Assembly: GCA_025455485.1 (NCBI GenBank)
Contig: JALOMJ010000003.1
Coordinates: 1-64,000, forward strand
Direction: 5' to 3'
From: Bacteroidia bacterium
Lineage (GTDB): Bacteria > Bacteroidota > Bacteroidia > B-17B0 > Aurantibacillaceae
Length of the DNA: 64,000 bases
Below are positions 1 to 11,178 of this stretch, piece by piece (the stretch's first letter is position 1; each line of letters begins with the position of its first letter). Made by a program: the position numbers and the translations under genes. The notes beneath the pieces were generated by a model, which worked only from the letters and a program-made list of their open reading frames with translations, did no database searches and was not told the DNA's origin.

Positions 1-378
1 TCTGAGTTGACACTTACCGAGCTGATTAGCCTTTCAAAAAAACTTCCGCTGCAACGACTTCCCTCAACCTATACTCTGGTAGCCAGTCGTTCTCACCTGA
101 GTCACGAAATCAACGAACGCATCAGTCAGCTTAAAACAGTTTATCAGAATGTTGCCCTTATTCATGCCGGCAGCAGCATCAAACAATGCTGGGTGGCCGA
201 AGGCAAAGCACACGAGTATTCACGACTGGGAACAACCATGGAATGGGACACTGCAGCTGGGCAGTGTATTTTAGAGCAGGCGGGCTGTTCCTTAAACACA
301 TTTGATAGCAATGAGCCTTTGCATTATAACAAAGCAAACCCTGAAAACCCCTTTTTTATTGCCCGCAATTTAAATTAG
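1..378 (+). CDS. cysQ: 3'(2'),5'-bisphosphate nucleotidase CysQ (C-terminal part, 5' end off window)
   Basis: Reading frame is open to the window edge. Inositol monophosphatase-family tail: GSSIKQCWVAEGKAHEYSRLGTTMEWDTAAGQCILEQAG. Confidence 0.85.
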   Translation, partial: SELTLTELISLSKKLPLQRLPSTYTLVASRSHLSHEINERISQLKTVYQNVALIHAGSSIKQCWVAEGKAHEYSRLGTTMEWDTAAGQCILEQAGCSLNTFDSNEPLHYNKANPENPFFIARNLN

Positions 379-387
379 TACTGCTTT

Positions 388-933
388 TTACTTCTTAAAA
401 ACTTTAGAAAGCAGTAAGCCATTGGGCAAACCCAATTGTTTTGATTGGCTCCCGCTTAAGACGATTATTTGATTGTTGTTTTGTGTACTGATGGCAAAAT
501 CGTATTCGTTGGCCTCTTTGCCAATGGCTTCAATACCTTCCAGAATCAACAGATCTTTTTCCGAAAGCGTTTTGCTTTCTTTGTAAAAAAACTCCCAATA
601 GGCTTTTTCTTTGAATTTCAGTCCCGAAAATCTTCGGTTAGGACACATGGTTAAAACCGAAACAAAATGTGTAAGTGTGTAAGCGCCATTTTGTTTCCTT
701 AGCACAAACTTTTCAGTGATGCTTAAATTTTTGGCCGTACTGTTTAATGTGTGCCCGGAAGCGGTTCTAAGTTCTTGCTCTGCCGCCTCAACATGGCACT
801 GATAATAAATCATGGAATCACCATCAGCGAGTTTAAAAAGTAAGGTGTTTTTGTTTTGAAGCGGCGTTGACCCTATTTGTGCAAAAGTAAACCAGGTCTT
901 TAAAACCAATAGCATACAGGCGAAGATCTTCAT
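388..933 (-). CDS. hypothetical protein with N-terminal signal-like segment
   Basis: 181-aa ORF; ATGA overlap with the upstream purT stop indicates an operon. Confidence 0.6.
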   Translation of the reverse strand: MKIFACMLLVLKTWFTFAQIGSTPLQNKNTLLFKLADGDSMIYYQCHVEAAEQELRTASGHTLNSTAKNLSITEKFVLRKQNGAYTLTHFVSVLTMCPNRRFSGLKFKEKAYWEFFYKESKTLSEKDLLILEGIEAIGKEANEYDFAISTQNNNQIIVLSGSQSKQLGLPNGLLLSKVFKK

Positions 934-2102
934 GTATACCGTATGTGAATGTGTTTTGATAGTGAGTAGGCTCTATCTTTAAGCAAGAGGGCGTTTTCTT
1001 CCGGTGCCGCATTACACAAAACCACGCCCATGCGGCGGTAAGGTCGCGTGCTGGGTTTATTAAACAGCCGTAGTTCTGTATTGTCATGTTTTAACACATC
1101 TTCTTGTCCTTCAAATTCAGGCCTGCCGCCCTCCTGCGAAGCCAGTATCACCGCCGATGCGCCCGAACGAAGCAGTTGAACTGAAGGAACGGGCAGGCCT
1201 AAAATTGCCCTTGCATGTAATTCAAATTCATTCAGGTTTTGCGTGTTGGCTAAAGTAACCATGCCGGTATCGTGCGGACGGGGGGATAGCTCGCTGAAAT
1301 AAATTCCATTCGGACTAAGAAAAAATTCTATTCCCCAAATCCCGAATCCACCCAGAGCGGTGGTCACTTTTTCGGCCATATTTTGTGCCTCCATTAAGGC
1401 CTCTGCGCTGATTGCGCAAGGCTGCCAGCTTTCCCTGTAATCTCCTCTTTCCTGTCTGTGTCCTATTGGTGGGCAAAACAGGGTGGGTCCGCTTTTTTGC
1501 GTAACAGTTAATAAAGTAATTTCGGCATCAAACTTTATAAACTCTTCAATTATTACTTCCTTATAATCTCCACGAGAGCCTTCCATGGCATAGTTCCAGG
1601 CCCTTGCAATATCTTCATTTGATTTTATAACGCTTTGCCCTTTGCCGCTGCTGCTCATCAAAGGCTTTACCACACAGGGAATACCAATTTCATGCACGGC
1701 TTGTTCAAAACCTGCAGCATCGGAGGCATAGGCATATTTTGCGGTTTTTAAACCAAGTTCCTTTGCAGCCAAATCGCGAATGGCTTTTCGGTTCATTGTG
1801 AAATTAGCGGCCTTAGCGCTTGGCACAACCGTTATGCCTTGTTTTTCATATTCATAAAACCGTTCGGTGCGTATGGCTTCAATTTCAGGCACAACAATAT
1901 CAGGCTGGTGTTTTGCAACCACATCATCCAATGCAGCCCCATCGAGCATGTTGATTACTTCAAAGGCGTGAGCCACCTGCATGGCTGGAGCTCCGGCATA
2001 ACTATCTACAGCAATAACATACTGACCCAAACGCTGCAGGGCAATCACGACCTCTTTTCCTAACTCTCCGCTGCCAAGCAGCATCACTTTTTTTTGCTTC
2101 AC
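930..2102 (-). CDS. purT: formate-dependent phosphoribosylglycinamide formyltransferase (PurT), ATP-grasp
   Basis: [20 protein letters not shown] and [34 protein letters not shown] motifs; 390 aa. Confidence 0.95.
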   Translation of the reverse strand: MKQKKVMLLGSGELGKEVVIALQRLGQYVIAVDSYAGAPAMQVAHAFEVINMLDGAALDDVVAKHQPDIVVPEIEAIRTERFYEYEKQGITVVPSAKAANFTMNRKAIRDLAAKELGLKTAKYAYASDAAGFEQAVHEIGIPCVVKPLMSSSGKGQSVIKSNEDIARAWNYAMEGSRGDYKEVIIEEFIKFDAEITLLTVTQKSGPTLFCPPIGHRQERGDYRESWQPCAISAEALMEAQNMAEKVTTALGGFGIWGIEFFLSPNGIYFSELSPRPHDTGMVTLANTQNLNEFELHARAILGLPVPSVQLLRSGASAVILASQEGGRPEFEGQEDVLKHDNTELRLFNKPSTRPYRRMGVVLCNAAPEENALLLKDRAYSLSKHIHIRYT

Positions 2103-2104
2103 AA

Positions 2105-4237
2105 TTACTTAGTGTATTTAATCACCTTAGAACTCCTGATTACAACGCCTTTTTGTGTTACGGTTAACATGTAGGTTCCCATCGGTAAGCCGGCAAGATT
2201 GATTGTTTTGTTTTCTTTTGTCATGGCCGTCGCAATAAAGGATTGTTGTAGTTGTGTTTTACCCAACACATCTATCACTTCAATTTTCGTTTCCCCTCCT
2301 TCAGGTAAAATACACTCAAGGTAAACCACGTCATTTGCCGGATTTGGATAAATAAGCAGCTGTTGTATCAGTTTCTGCTCATTTAAACCGGTGGTGTTAA
2401 TGCCATCAATATTTATGTCGTCAATAAAAATATTATTCCCTGCTCCGCTGGTAAACACAAACTTGAAATTAACTTTACCTCCTGCCCAGGTATTTAATAA
2501 ATTGGCCTGTTCTTTGCGCCATTCACTGCTTGCAACAGCAGGAGTATACGATGAAGTAATATTTACTGATGTGGTTCTTAAGGAGGCATTTGCCGATTTC
2601 TGGTAAATGGAATTCCAAGTTTTGCCGCAATTGTTGGAAATAAACACCTGTAACCTGTCGTTATTATTGGTTACACGGCCTGCAAAATGCAATTGAAAGG
2701 TTAATGTGGGATTTTGTATTGCCGTAAGGTCGTATTCCGGTGTAATCAGCTCATCAATTAAGGGTGCCTGCTTATTAAAGTTAACGAGACCCAAACAACT
2801 TGCGCCCGAGAAACTTGTGCTTTGTGTCCACTCCCAGGTTGTAGCGTCGTTGTCAAGATTTCGAATGGTCCAATCGTTTGCAAATTTTACAGGATTCTCA
2901 AAATCCTCGTTAAACGGGAAAGCATAATTCGTGTTTGGCACATTGTTTAAAACAAGCACTTTGTTGGTAAAGGTGCTGCTCTTGCTGCTGCTCAAATAGG
3001 TATTGGTAAGTGAGATGTTATAAAGGCCGGGCGCTGCGTATTTTACATAAATTGTACTGTCTGTTAAGCTTGCTGCCTGCCCGCCTGGCACACTCCATAA
3101 TCGGCTTCCTGTTATACCACCATATGATTTGTCGCTTATTTTAACCGAATCACCAACGCAGGTGGTTATGGGATCAAAAGGAAAAACATCCGGTACTGAT
3201 ACACATGGGGCCGGGTAGACATAAGGGTCAGCGGTGCCTGTGGCAATACGATTTTGATTTGACCAAAGATTATTCCTTCCGGAAACAGCTGAGTTTAGCG
3301 CTGCTGTCATGCGTGCAACCTGCCCCGCGGTGAACATGTTTAAGCAGGGACCATTAGTGTAGTCCATATAATTCGTAAACATTTCTCCATTGGCATTACT
3401 GCCTGCACAAGAACTGTTGGGGTTGTGCGGAAAATTAGGGCATCCGCTATTGGAAAAAACATGCGGTGGCGTGTCGGCAACAAGGTCGTTCCCGCAGGTT
3501 GCATCTCCCCATATGTGTCTTAAATTTAACCAGTGACCAAGTTCGTGAATGAGATAGCGCCCTAAAAAATTGCCCCAGCTTGAATTGGTTGCTGTGCCAA
3601 TGCTACTCAAAACATCGCCGCGTATATTAATACCATCGGTATTTGGTGCGCCTCCCGGAAATTGTGCGTATCCACCGCCATCACATGCCGCAGTGGTGTT
3701 ATAACGCATCGATTGCACGACCCAAATATTGAGGTATTTGTTGCTGGGCCAGTAGGACAAAGCCTTTACAGCATTGTTTGTGTAAGAACAATTGCTTAAG
3801 CTGCTGTAAATTCTGTTGATGCCATTGGTGCAATTTCCTGCCGGATCTATTGTGGCCAACCTAAACTCAATGTCAAGCGGCGCAGCAAAAGGAAGAAAAG
3901 CAGCCGGCGTTAGAATGGTGTCGGCTTGTTGTCGTCTGAACTCCTTATTGAGAATGTCCATTTGATCGAGAATCTGAGCGTCTGAAATGTTCCCGGCCTG
4001 CGTGGTGTAAATAACATGAAACACTACAGGAATTACGTATGTGGCCGCAGACGATGCATGGCTTTTATTTAGAAGTAGCTGCTCTGTTTCGGCCTCCAGG
4101 ATGAATTGATTTTTCCTGAACATTGAATCAGATTGCATCAATTCGCTGTAAAAATCGTGACTTAAACAATTAAATTGGGCCTTGACACTGCCAATTAATA
4201 GTGTGGAGAGCAGAATCGCGCTGAATGCCTTTTTCAT
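2105..4237 (-). CDS. secreted M43 (pappalysin-like) zinc metalloprotease with T9SS type A sorting domain
   Basis: Zinc motif in [17 protein letters not shown]; signal peptide; C-terminal [15 protein letters not shown]...[11 protein letters not shown]. Confidence 0.88.
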   Translation of the reverse strand: MKKAFSAILLSTLLIGSVKAQFNCLSHDFYSELMQSDSMFRKNQFILEAETEQLLLNKSHASSAATYVIPVVFHVIYTTQAGNISDAQILDQMDILNKEFRRQQADTILTPAAFLPFAAPLDIEFRLATIDPAGNCTNGINRIYSSLSNCSYTNNAVKALSYWPSNKYLNIWVVQSMRYNTTAACDGGGYAQFPGGAPNTDGINIRGDVLSSIGTATNSSWGNFLGRYLIHELGHWLNLRHIWGDATCGNDLVADTPPHVFSNSGCPNFPHNPNSSCAGSNANGEMFTNYMDYTNGPCLNMFTAGQVARMTAALNSAVSGRNNLWSNQNRIATGTADPYVYPAPCVSVPDVFPFDPITTCVGDSVKISDKSYGGITGSRLWSVPGGQAASLTDSTIYVKYAAPGLYNISLTNTYLSSSKSSTFTNKVLVLNNVPNTNYAFPFNEDFENPVKFANDWTIRNLDNDATTWEWTQSTSFSGASCLGLVNFNKQAPLIDELITPEYDLTAIQNPTLTFQLHFAGRVTNNNDRLQVFISNNCGKTWNSIYQKSANASLRTTSVNITSSYTPAVASSEWRKEQANLLNTWAGGKVNFKFVFTSGAGNNIFIDDINIDGINTTGLNEQKLIQQLLIYPNPANDVVYLECILPEGGETKIEVIDVLGKTQLQQSFIATAMTKENKTINLAGLPMGTYMLTVTQKGVVIRSSKVIKYTK

Positions 4238-4261
4238 TGTTTTGCGGTTTTAAATGAGTAA

Positions 4262-5401
4262 TCAGTAACTGATGATTTGTTCTTCTATATTTTCCGGTAT
4301 TTGCCTTTCCTCATATTGCTGATTTCTGAGTTGCGGCTCAAAACCGGCCTCTCTTATGGCGTCCTGAATTTGCGTGTAAGTAAACCGGTGTGGTGCCCCG
4401 GCTGCACTTACAACGTTTTCTTCAATCATTATACTGCCAAAATCATTTGCTCCTGCGTGAAGGCAAAGTTGCGCCGTTGCCTTGCCTACAGTGAGCCAAC
4501 TGGCCTGTATGTTTTCAATATTTGGAAGCATAATGCGGCTCATGGCCACCATGCGTATATACTCTTCCGCGCTAACATTATTTTTAATGCCTTTTAAGCG
4601 GTTTAACAAGGTTCCATCGTCCTGAAATGGCCAGGGAATAAAGGCCAAAAACCCTTTGGCATCTTTTGGTTTCTGCGCCTGAACCTCACGCAACCAAACC
4701 AAATGCTCGAATCGTTCATAAAGGGTTTCAACATGACCAAACATCATGGTGGCGCTTGTGGTTAAATGCAATTGATGGGCTGCTTTCATTACTTCCAGCC
4801 ACTCTCTGCCGGTGCATTTTCCTTTGCTGATCAAACGCCTCACCCTGTCGTTTAAAATCTCGGCTCCAGCACCGGGCAAGCTGTCTAATCCGGCTTCCAT
4901 TAAGGCTTTCAGCACGTCGGAATGTGTACTCTTTTCCAGCTTGGTGATGTGCGCAATTTCCGGCGGCCCCAAAGCGTGGAGTTTCAACTTGGGGTAAAGG
5001 GCTTTTAATTCTTTGAACAGGTTTACATAGTAGGACAGTCCCAAATCAGGATGGTGTCCACCTTGTAGCAAAAGTTGTTCCCCACCGTAACGAAAAGTTT
5101 CCTCTATTTTTGTTTTATAGGTTTCAATGCTTGTTATGTAACTCTCAGCGTGACCCGGAATCCTGTAAAAGTTACAGAATTTACAATTCGCAATGCACAC
5201 GTTGGTGGTGTTGGCATTACGATCGATAATCCAGGTTACTTTATTCGAATTCTTTTTTTGCTTTTTACGCAATTCGTTTCCCACATACACAAGCTCAGCC
5301 AATGGCGTATTTTCAAAAAGGAAAAGACCTTCCTCTATACTTAGAAATTCAAAATTTAATGCCCGTTGCAGAAGCTGTTCAGTATTCATTGTAATTAACA
5401 A
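4262..5401 (-). CDS. mqnC: cyclic dehypoxanthinyl futalosine synthase (MqnC), radical SAM; N-terminal start may be a few codons internal (MNTEQLL)
   Basis: Radical SAM CIANCKFCNF; GFLAFIPWPFQDDGT; LHALGPPEIAH. Confidence 0.88.
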   Translation of the reverse strand: MLITMNTEQLLQRALNFEFLSIEEGLFLFENTPLAELVYVGNELRKKQKKNSNKVTWIIDRNANTTNVCIANCKFCNFYRIPGHAESYITSIETYKTKIEETFRYGGEQLLLQGGHHPDLGLSYYVNLFKELKALYPKLKLHALGPPEIAHITKLEKSTHSDVLKALMEAGLDSLPGAGAEILNDRVRRLISKGKCTGREWLEVMKAAHQLHLTTSATMMFGHVETLYERFEHLVWLREVQAQKPKDAKGFLAFIPWPFQDDGTLLNRLKGIKNNVSAEEYIRMVAMSRIMLPNIENIQASWLTVGKATAQLCLHAGANDFGSIMIEENVVSAAGAPHRFTYTQIQDAIREAGFEPQLRNQQYEERQIPENIEEQIISY

Positions 5402-5433
5402 AGTTAGTATTCAGTTTGAATTGAATAACAACA

Positions 5434-5466
5434 AAAAACCCGCCTTGTTTTAAAGCGGGTTTTTTT
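5434..5466 (-). terminator. intrinsic terminator of the 5485..7542 gene
   Basis: Stem AAAAACCCGC / GCGGGTTTTT, T-rich on either strand. Confidence 0.75.
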
Positions 5467-5484
5467 AGTATCTGGTTTAAATGA

Positions 5485-7542
5485 TTAGTTCTTCATCATT
5501 TTTATTGTTTTGATGGTGTCTCCGTTTGTTGACAACAACTTCACAATATAGGCTCCTTTTGCTAAATCAGCTGTGTTTATGGTTTCTGTAGCATTTACAG
5601 ATTGATTTACCACCAGTTGCCCGATAGCGTTATAGATTTCGATTTTACCTGTAAAATCACTCACTTTCAATTCAGAGGTGAATGGATTAGGGTACACCAC
5701 TCCGCTTTGAACTATGCTTTGAGATTCAATGCCAGTGCAAGCTGAAACGGTTAAACTGGCTGTTCCTGAAGCAACACAACCCTGAACCGAAGTTCCTGTG
5801 GCGGTGAAGGTTTTCACTCCGGGCGTTGCACTGCTGAAGCTAATGCTATTGCCTGTTCCGGTAACATCACCTGACCAAACATAACTTGCAGCGCCACCTG
5901 CATTAAGGGTAACGGTATTATTAACACATGCTGCGGATGGCGAAGAAACTACCACGGTTGGTGTGGCGTTTACTGTAAAATCAACCAATACGCCGGCTAA
6001 ACAACCGTTAGAGCCGGTACCAATCAAAGTATACGATCTAGGTCCTGCAGCCCCAGCTGTTAAAGCAACAACACTTCCGGTAAATCCGGTAGTTGGTGAG
6101 TTAAACCAGGTGTACGTGCTTGCACCTAATGCCGACAAAGTAAAGGTTTGACCCTGACAAACAACACTAGGCGATATGGAAGTCACAAGGGTAGGACTAG
6201 GATTTACCGTGATTGAGATAGAATTTCCACCCGCACACACGCTTGGGAAAGTGCCTGAAATGCCACCAACACTGTATGTTGTGGTGCTGTTAGGCGTTAC
6301 AGTAATTACAGGAGTTAGAGCGCCTGTGCTCCATGAATACGACGTGGCGGCACTGGCGGCTGTTAGCGTAACGGTTTGTCCGGAACACACAGAGTTGGAA
6401 CTTGCTGTAATGATCATTGATAACTGACCGCCAACCGTAACCGTTGAGGTTACTGAGGAAGGACAGTTACCGCCCGCACCAAATCCGGTTACAGTATACA
6501 CTGTAGTAGATGTCGGGGTTACTGAAATTGAAGCTGTTGTAGCGCCTGTGCTCCAGGAATAACTGCTTGCTCCGGTGGCAGTTAAGGTAGCCGTAGTTGC
6601 AGGACTTGAACACACAGTATAACTTGGTACACTAACGTTTGGTGTAGCGGTTACAGTAACTACAGCCGTTTGTGTGCCAACACAGTTGCCCGGGCCTGTT
6701 CCACTTACCTGATACGTTGTTGTGTTAGTTGGACTAACCACGGCAACCGAACCGGTTTGGTTATTGCTCCACGTAAAGGTGGTTGCAGCGTTTGTTCCTG
6801 TACTAGTTGCCGTTAAGGTTACAGCATTGCCTGCGCAAACGCCTGCCGCACTTTGTGCCACGGAAATAACGGGCTGGGTACATGGGTTGGTTACTTTTAC
6901 GCCATCAAGTCCAATATAATTGCTGTTCGCTCCGGCAAATCCGCCGTTGGCAACAAAATAGCGGAAGGCAAACCTTCCGGTAACAGGGCTGGCTAATCCG
7001 CTAACGGCAACGGTATACACCGCCCAAGCATCTGGATAACCATTCACTACCCCACCGGAAACAACAGATGAAGTAAGCGTAGTTAAATTTGGGTTGATGT
7101 CCAACAACAAAGTAGTATAGGTTCCAACGCTGGTGGTTCCCGAAGGAATTGTGGTATTGTCAACCGGACTGAAACGCACTTGCATACGATCTGCAAAAGG
7201 ATGGCCGGCAATTGTTCTTGTGGCAAACTCCAAAACAGTTCCGTTTGAAATGTTCAGCGATGGGGTAATTAACCAGGTGCTAATACCTCCTGCAGCATTT
7301 GCGTCTTGACTGTTGAAATTCATTCCCACATAATCGTTCGCCCCGCCATTAAAAGCAGGAAATACCGTGCCATTACCTTGAAACACTGTGGTTGTGCCCG
7401 GTGTTGAAGAATTGTTGATGGTAGTCCAGCTTTGTGCTGCCGGAGTCCAGGTTGCGGTGAAATTCTCAGAGAAAATCACCTGAGCTTTAAGACCAAAAGA
7501 AATGGTCAGAGCCAGAAATAATAGAGTAATTGTTCTTTTCAT
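5485..7542 (-). CDS. secreted Ig-like repeat protein with T9SS type A sorting domain
   Basis: Signal peptide; tandem SYSWSTGATTASISVTPTSTTVYTVTG-type repeats; C-terminal VYPNPFTSELKVSDFTGKIEIYNAIGQLV...KGAYIVKL. Confidence 0.85.
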   Translation of the reverse strand: MKRTITLLFLALTISFGLKAQVIFSENFTATWTPAAQSWTTINNSSTPGTTTVFQGNGTVFPAFNGGANDYVGMNFNSQDANAAGGISTWLITPSLNISNGTVLEFATRTIAGHPFADRMQVRFSPVDNTTIPSGTTSVGTYTTLLLDINPNLTTLTSSVVSGGVVNGYPDAWAVYTVAVSGLASPVTGRFAFRYFVANGGFAGANSNYIGLDGVKVTNPCTQPVISVAQSAAGVCAGNAVTLTATSTGTNAATTFTWSNNQTGSVAVVSPTNTTTYQVSGTGPGNCVGTQTAVVTVTATPNVSVPSYTVCSSPATTATLTATGASSYSWSTGATTASISVTPTSTTVYTVTGFGAGGNCPSSVTSTVTVGGQLSMIITASSNSVCSGQTVTLTAASAATSYSWSTGALTPVITVTPNSTTTYSVGGISGTFPSVCAGGNSISITVNPSPTLVTSISPSVVCQGQTFTLSALGASTYTWFNSPTTGFTGSVVALTAGAAGPRSYTLIGTGSNGCLAGVLVDFTVNATPTVVVSSPSAACVNNTVTLNAGGAASYVWSGDVTGTGNSISFSSATPGVKTFTATGTSVQGCVASGTASLTVSACTGIESQSIVQSGVVYPNPFTSELKVSDFTGKIEIYNAIGQLVVNQSVNATETINTADLAKGAYIVKLLSTNGDTIKTIKMMKN

Positions 7543-7580
7543 TTTTGTTTATTTTTACGCGAATTTAGCTCTTTTTTCCC

Positions 7581-7970
7581 TTATCCTTGCCTCTTTTTCG
7601 GTTTTTTCCTTGATTTGCTCTTATTTTTCTCTGCCACAAGCTGATATGAATGGTTAATCATGTCTTTTAACATAGACCTTTTCAAACTGCCATCACTAAT
7701 TACTGTGTTCCAATGCGTTTTGTTCATATGATAGCCGGGTTTTACGGCCGCAAAGCGCTCCCGGTATTCCAGGGCCAAAACAGGCTCACATTTCACATTG
7801 AACTGCAATGGGTTTGCATCCAAGGCAAGTAACAGAAATAGTTTTCCCCGAATCTTAAAAACCAATGTTTCCAGCCCAAACGGGAAACATTCCTCTACGT
7901 TTTCCAAACTCAAACAGTAGTTTCTGATGTCTTCTGCATTCACATAACAATTTCTTAATATTTCTCCCAA
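7581..7970 (-). CDS. MmcQ/YjbR family DNA-binding protein
   Basis: LSLENVEECFPFGLETLVFKIRGKLFLLL and PGYHMNKTHWNTV motifs. Confidence 0.85.
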   Translation of the reverse strand: MGEILRNCYVNAEDIRNYCLSLENVEECFPFGLETLVFKIRGKLFLLLALDANPLQFNVKCEPVLALEYRERFAAVKPGYHMNKTHWNTVISDGSLKRSMLKDMINHSYQLVAEKNKSKSRKKPKKRQG

Positions 7971-8145
7971 ATATAATGAAAGCCGCGCCAGTTATAAAAG
8001 AGCGGCGTGTTGCAAAGAAATAAATCAAAATATTTGTGGTACAATGCCGTTATAAAATGAATTCCTGCACAAAGGATTTTTTTTGAAAGGGATTTTAAGT
8101 AAGTTTGGCGTTCTAAATTTTAAACTAAAAAACAACACAATACAC

Positions 8146-8949
8146 ATGAGCACAAAAAAAACATCGGGTGGATTCCCATTGGTGATTTCAGCGCTGGCTA
8201 TTCTGATCTGTCTTGGCATTGGCGTATTTATCTTTAAAATGATTTTGGGGGCCCCCTCCAATTTCGATGGTGGTGACCCTGACAAAGGCCATCCGCACAA
8301 CTTGTTGGGCACCATGTATAAAGGTGGCTTTATTGTACCAATACTAATTGGATTTTTGCTTACCGTGTTTGCTTTCGCCATTGAGCGTTTTGTAACCATT
8401 TCAAAAGCAAGCGGTAAAGGCAGCGCCGAAAAATTTGTAGCAAAAATTAAAGCCTTGATTGCAGCGCACGATTTTCAAGGTGCTAAAGCCGAATGCAACA
8501 AACAACAAGGCTCTCTGGCCAATGTGGTTTACGAAGGCATTGTAAAATACGAATTTGTGCAAAACGATTCGGTTATGGATAAGGAAGCAAAAGTTCACGC
8601 TATTCAAAAAGCCCTTGAAGAAGCAACTTCACTTGAACTACCGATGTTATCCAAAAACATGGTGGTAATTTCAACCATGGCTTCAATCGGAACCTTGGCT
8701 GGTTTGATTGGTACCGTTGTTGGTATGATTCGTGCCTTCGCCGCCCTCTCTGCCGCCGGCGCTCCCGACACTTCTGCGCTTGCAACAGGTATCTCCGAGG
8801 CCCTTGTAAATACCTTGGTAGGTATCTTAACCTCGGCTTGCGCTATCATTTTTTATAACTTTTTCAGTAACCGAATCGACCAGATTACTTATGCCATGGA
8901 TGAAGCCGGATTCTCGATTATCGAAGAATTCCAAACTTCCGGTAAGTAA
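8146..8949 (+). CDS. exbB: MotA/TolQ/ExbB proton channel family protein (ORF track starts at 8083; ATG at 8146 preferred)
   Basis: Three TM segments; IGTLAGLIGTVVGMIRAFAALSAAGAPDTSALATGISEALVNTLVGI. Confidence 0.9.
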   Translation: MSTKKTSGGFPLVISALAILICLGIGVFIFKMILGAPSNFDGGDPDKGHPHNLLGTMYKGGFIVPILIGFLLTVFAFAIERFVTISKASGKGSAEKFVAKIKALIAAHDFQGAKAECNKQQGSLANVVYEGIVKYEFVQNDSVMDKEAKVHAIQKALEEATSLELPMLSKNMVVISTMASIGTLAGLIGTVVGMIRAFAALSAAGAPDTSALATGISEALVNTLVGILTSACAIIFYNFFSNRIDQITYAMDEAGFSIIEEFQTSGK

Positions 8950-8985
8950 TCCTAAACCATTATTTTAAATTAAATACGCTTTACA

Positions 8986-9669
8986 ATGTCAAAGAAACCA
9001 TCCAAAGGAGGAGCCCCGGCTTTAGACATGACACCCATGGTGGACTTGGCCTTTTTGCTGGTAACCTTTTTTATGTTGACCGCATCGTTTCGCATGGCCG
9101 AACCTGTTTCTGTTGACCCCCCCTCCTCAATCGGACAAGTTGATCTCCCGGATAACCATCTTATGGTAACTATAGATGAAAAAGGACGCGCCTTCTTTGG
9201 TATCAGCAATAGCACGGCCAAAATGGCGGCCTTACGCGAAATGAGCAAACGTTATAATGTGCCCTTTACCGATCAGCAAATTGTAAAGTTCAGTGGTTTA
9301 CCCAGCATAGGGGTAGATCTTAAAGACTTGCCCCGTTATATTGATGCGGGCGAAGAAGAAAGAAAGAACTTTCAACCGCAACGAGGCATTCCTATGGACA
9401 CAATTACCCCAAACAATCAGTTGAAAGACTGGATTAATTTTGGTGGCTCTGAGGCAGTAAAAACATACGAAGCCGCAAAACAAAAAGCCAAAGAAACCAA
9501 CTCGGAATTTAAAGCTGAAAAACCCAGGTACGCCATTAAATGCGACGCTGGTACAAAATACATGAATGTAAAAGGCGTAGTTAAAACTTTTACCGATTTA
9601 AAAATTTATCAGTTCAACCTCATCACTTCGCTGGAGGGCGGAGGCACTGTGATTGAACCCACAAAATAA
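8986..9669 (+). CDS. exbD: ExbD/TolR family biopolymer transporter
   Basis: LDMTPMVDLAFLLVTFFMLTASF motif. Confidence 0.9.
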   Translation: MSKKPSKGGAPALDMTPMVDLAFLLVTFFMLTASFRMAEPVSVDPPSSIGQVDLPDNHLMVTIDEKGRAFFGISNSTAKMAALREMSKRYNVPFTDQQIVKFSGLPSIGVDLKDLPRYIDAGEEERKNFQPQRGIPMDTITPNNQLKDWINFGGSEAVKTYEAAKQKAKETNSEFKAEKPRYAIKCDAGTKYMNVKGVVKTFTDLKIYQFNLITSLEGGGTVIEPTK

Positions 9670-9688
9670 ACTCATTAACGCTTAACAC

Positions 9689-10336
9689 ATGGCAGAAATA
9701 GCAGAAGGCGGTAGTGGCGGTGGCCACAAAGGCGGTAAAAAAAGAGCCAAAAAATTATCCACAAGAGTCGACATGACCCCCATGGTGGATTTGGCCTTTC
9801 TCTTGCTCACCTTTTTCGTTTTAACAGCCACCTTTAGTAAACCAAAAACTATGGAGCTCACTTTTCCGGCTCCTCCGCCACCGGACCAAAAGCCGGATGA
9901 AATCAAAAAAGGAATCACCTTTTTGCTCACTAAAGACGACCGCATTTTTTATTACGAAGGCGAGTTCAGAGCAGAAGCGAACGACAAAGGCCCTAAAACA
10001 GAAATTCAGGAACTTGATTTCTCTCAAGATTCTCAAAAGAGCCTGCACAAATATTTGCTCGAAAAAAACAAACCCATGCACGAGCAAATTTCAGCACTTA
10101 AAGCCAAACACGATAATAATCAACTAGCCGATTCTACTTTCAAACGTTTGGTAAAAGAACGCAAGGCCGACAAAGAGTCGTATACCTTTCTGATAAAAAC
10201 AGACGACCAGGCCACTTACAAAAACGTGATTGATGTGATTGATGAATTAAACGTGAATGTGGTTGGCAAATACGTTATGGTGGATATCATGAAAAGTGAG
10301 ATGGACCTTGTTTTAGAAAAAACAGCAAATAATTAA
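9689..10336 (+). CDS. exbD: ExbD/TolR family biopolymer transporter (second copy)
   Basis: VDMTPMVDLAFLLLTFFVLTATF motif. Confidence 0.9.
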   Translation: MAEIAEGGSGGGHKGGKKRAKKLSTRVDMTPMVDLAFLLLTFFVLTATFSKPKTMELTFPAPPPPDQKPDEIKKGITFLLTKDDRIFYYEGEFRAEANDKGPKTEIQELDFSQDSQKSLHKYLLEKNKPMHEQISALKAKHDNNQLADSTFKRLVKERKADKESYTFLIKTDDQATYKNVIDVIDELNVNVVGKYVMVDIMKSEMDLVLEKTANN

Positions 10337-10348
10337 AGGGAGGGATTT

Positions 10349-11137
10349 ATGTTCAAAAATTGGAACGACGTTACTTTTGATGCACGCAACGAAATTGTTT
10401 TCGCCAGCAGAAACCAAAGCTACGGTGCATTTGAGTTACGTAAAAACTATAATATCAGAGTCACGTATATCTTGGGCGGCATTGCTCTCTTTGGACTTGT
10501 ATTGTTTGGGGCAAAAAAATTCTCCGACAGGCCACAAGATGAGGTAGTAGAAGAGCGCTTGGAGATAACCCAAATCGACCTTACGCCGCCGCCTCCGGTA
10601 GATGAAACACCACCGCCGCCGCCACCACCACCACCACCACCGATGGTTGAAATGGTAAAGTTTACGCCACCGGTAATTAAAGACGATGCGGTTGAAGAAG
10701 AGCCTCAAAAACTTCAGGAAGACGTCAAAGAAACAACCGTTGGCACCAAAGACCAGGAAGGCGAAGAAATTGTTGCTCCTCCATCTGAGAATGAAGGCCC
10801 AGGAGAAGCTGCGCCGGAAATTTTCACCATTGTGGAAGAACAGGCGGAATTTCCTGGCGGAACCGCTGCCATGTACAAATACATACAACAAAATGTGCAA
10901 TACCCTGCAATGGCCAGAGAAGCGGGCATTAGCGGAAAATGTTTTCTGAAGTTTGTTGTAAACGAAACCGGTGAAATTAGCAATGTAGAAGTATTGAAAG
11001 GCGTGCCAGGTTGTTCAGAGTGCGATCGCGAAGCCATTCGTGTGGTAAAATCCATGCCAAAATGGAAAGCAGCGAAAATGACCGGAAAATCCGTAAAATG
11101 TTTTTTTAACCTGCCAATTAATTTCAAAATTCAATAA
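10349..11137 (+). CDS. tonB: TonB family energy transducer
   Basis: One N-terminal TM, poly-Pro linker, C-terminal GGTAAMYKYIQQNVQYPAMAREAGISGKCFLKFVVNETGEISNVEVLKG. Confidence 0.92.
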   Translation: MFKNWNDVTFDARNEIVFASRNQSYGAFELRKNYNIRVTYILGGIALFGLVLFGAKKFSDRPQDEVVEERLEITQIDLTPPPPVDETPPPPPPPPPPPMVEMVKFTPPVIKDDAVEEEPQKLQEDVKETTVGTKDQEGEEIVAPPSENEGPGEAAPEIFTIVEEQAEFPGGTAAMYKYIQQNVQYPAMAREAGISGKCFLKFVVNETGEISNVEVLKGVPGCSECDREAIRVVKSMPKWKAAKMTGKSVKCFFNLPINFKIQ

Positions 11138-11178
11138 CCGCCCGATCCAAATCAAGCGACCTTATTGGAGCCTTTACC

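Noticed and set aside
8604-8849. Antisense ORFs over exbB and similar antisense ORFs throughout the track
   Set aside because: They overlap well-supported genes on the opposite strand and show no recognisable domains.
9755-9763. TTATCCACA, a perfect E. coli-type DnaA box
   Set aside because: Single copy inside exbD coding sequence; a chance 9-mer match is expected about once per window of this size, and no cluster was seen.
10436-10900. 154-aa minus-strand ORF rich in Trp and Arg
   Set aside because: Antisense of the tonB poly-proline coding region; composition is an artefact of CCN codons read in reverse.
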